Shown: piece by piece, positions 6,944 through 7,530 of the stretch | Layout of the letters: each line of letters opens with the position of its first letter | Numbering within the stretch: the stretch's first letter is position 1 | Assembly: GCA_937941555.1 (NCBI GenBank) | Contig: CALDHJ010000579.1 | Span: 1 to 7,530, forward strand | Direction: 5' to 3' | DNA from: an uncultured Granulosicoccaceae bacterium | GTDB taxonomy: Bacteria > Pseudomonadota > Gammaproteobacteria > CALCKW01 | Length of the DNA stretch: 7,530 nucleotides | Position numbers and translations under genes: made by a program | Notes under the pieces: generated by a model | The model's database searches: none | Seen by the model: the letters and a program-made list of their open reading frames with translations, nothing else | Told to the model about the DNA's origin: nothing

Positions 6944-7026
6944 GGAATGCGTTACGGTCCGCTCGGTTTTTATCTCACCAGGGTGGTACCAGACCGCACA
7001 GTCGCTTACGCCAACGCACAGCGTGC

Positions 7027-7530
7027 TCACGATTCGCGCAGCCCGTCGAGGCGCCACACCGGCAGTGTGCCTTGCTGAGGGTAGAAAGCACGAACCAACG
7101 GATCGTGGCCCGGCACCACGCGCTCGGCACTGGCCGCGAGCGACTGAATGGTGTCATAGCCTGTGAGCATGTCTTCGACATCAACCACTATCGGAAAGGG
7201 TTTGCGTTCGATGAAATTCTCATAGTAGTGGGACGCGTCGGAGGCGAGACAGAGCGGACCGTTTACGGTGTGCACCTTCACCACCTGCAATCCCCGTGAG
7301 TGGCCTCCCACGCGGTGCACACTGACGCCGGGTGCAACCTCACCAGAGCCTTCGTGAAACACCACCCGACCGTCGTAGAGGTGGCGCACCAGTTCACACA
7401 CATGATCAGCCGTAAACGGCATGCGCAGGGTGTCGTGGCACATGCACGGCCCGGTGGCAAATTGCATTTCCCCAGCTTGCACATGGAAGCGGGCATTGGG
7501 GTAACGGTCGAGGCCACCGGCATGGTCGTA
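7027..7530 (-). CDS. Metallo-beta-lactamase-fold hydrolase, N-acyl-homoserine-lactonase-like (5' end outside window)
   Basis: The last 167 residues of a zinc-dependent metallo-beta-lactamase-fold hydrolase; the frame runs off the right edge. The first visible residues, YDHAGGLDRYP, are the end of the HxHxDH metal motif, so Asp2 and His3 here are metal ligands. Further ligands are His77 in GGHSRGLQ, the bridging Asp98 in LASDASHYYENF, and His142 in VPGHDPLV. All the C-terminal metal-site residues are therefore present. The spacing resembles the AiiA/AttM lactonase group, where enzymes open N-acyl-homoserine lactones or other lactones. In AiiA the bridging Asp is followed by Ala-Ser-Tyr with a catalytic Tyr; here that place is His101, with Tyr102 and Tyr103 next, so quorum-signal lactonase activity should not be assumed. 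It is the first of three genes on the minus strand, with the TauE/SafE gene 96 bp downstream. Confidence 0.88.
   Translation of the reverse strand, partial: YDHAGGLDRYPNARFHVQAGEMQFATGPCMCHDTLRMPFTADHVCELVRHLYDGRVVFHEGSGEVAPGVSVHRVGGHSRGLQVVKVHTVNGPLCLASDASHYYENFIERKPFPIVVDVEDMLTGYDTIQSLAASAERVVPGHDPLVRAFYPQQGTLPVWRLDGLRES

Noticed and set aside
6960..7005. Possible terminator after the hydrolase gene (ACCA-CCC-TGGT followed by AAAAA on the minus strand)
   Set aside because: The stem has only four pairs and the downstream run is A rather than T on the transcribed minus strand, so it does not look like an intrinsic terminator.
1..7530. Mobile elements, CRISPR arrays, tRNA or rRNA genes, prophage or defence systems
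   Set aside because: No terminal repeats, transposase or integrase motifs, regularly spaced repeats or RNA-gene signatures were seen; all genes belong to metabolic, regulatory or transport families with similar base composition.

Overview
The window is about 7.5 kb of high-GC, gene-dense bacterial DNA. It has seven protein genes, short intergenic gaps, GTG starts alongside ATG, and G/C-ending codons. Family content (malonyl-CoA decarboxylase, a GlxA-type AraC regulator, a HyuA-like ATPase, low-specificity threonine aldolase, EamA and TauE/SafE membrane proteins, and a lactonase-like metallo-beta-lactamase) suggests a proteobacterium, probably a metabolically versatile gamma- or alphaproteobacterium. 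The sequence alone does not fix the genus. I saw no rRNA, tRNA, CRISPR array, insertion sequence, integrase or phage gene.

Layout. Positions 1-878 (+) hold the 3' part of a malonyl-CoA decarboxylase gene cut by the left edge. It converges on a GlxA/AraC-type regulator gene (899-1867, -), and a compact hairpin lies between the two stop codons. A 245-bp divergent region (1868-2112) separates the regulator from a two-gene operon on the + strand: a HyuA-like hydantoinase/oxoprolinase-family protein (2113-4128) and ltaE threonine aldolase (4125-5141), joined by an ATGA stop/start overlap. The operon converges on a minus-strand block: an EamA/DMT transporter (5154-6059), a TauE/SafE permease (6169-6930), and a metallo-beta-lactamase-fold hydrolase (7027 to the right edge, 5' end missing). 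A second hairpin spans the ltaE/EamA junction.

Functional reading. The most coherent unit is regulator, hyuA-like gene and ltaE. GlxA-type regulators commonly control catabolism of small nitrogen compounds such as glycine betaine, carnitine, sarcosine or arginine. HyuA-family proteins act on cyclic amides using ATP. LtaE splits beta-hydroxy amino acids into glycine and an aldehyde. A divergently controlled pathway that opens or processes a nitrogenous ring or amide compound and ends in glycine plus an aldehyde is therefore plausible, but the substrate cannot be read from the sequence and this is inference. The HyuA-like protein lacks an adjacent HyuB partner and carries a winged-helix-like insert. 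The two transporters and the hydrolase run the other way and may be unrelated. I see no clearly new defence or mobile system here; the candidate pathway is the most notable item.
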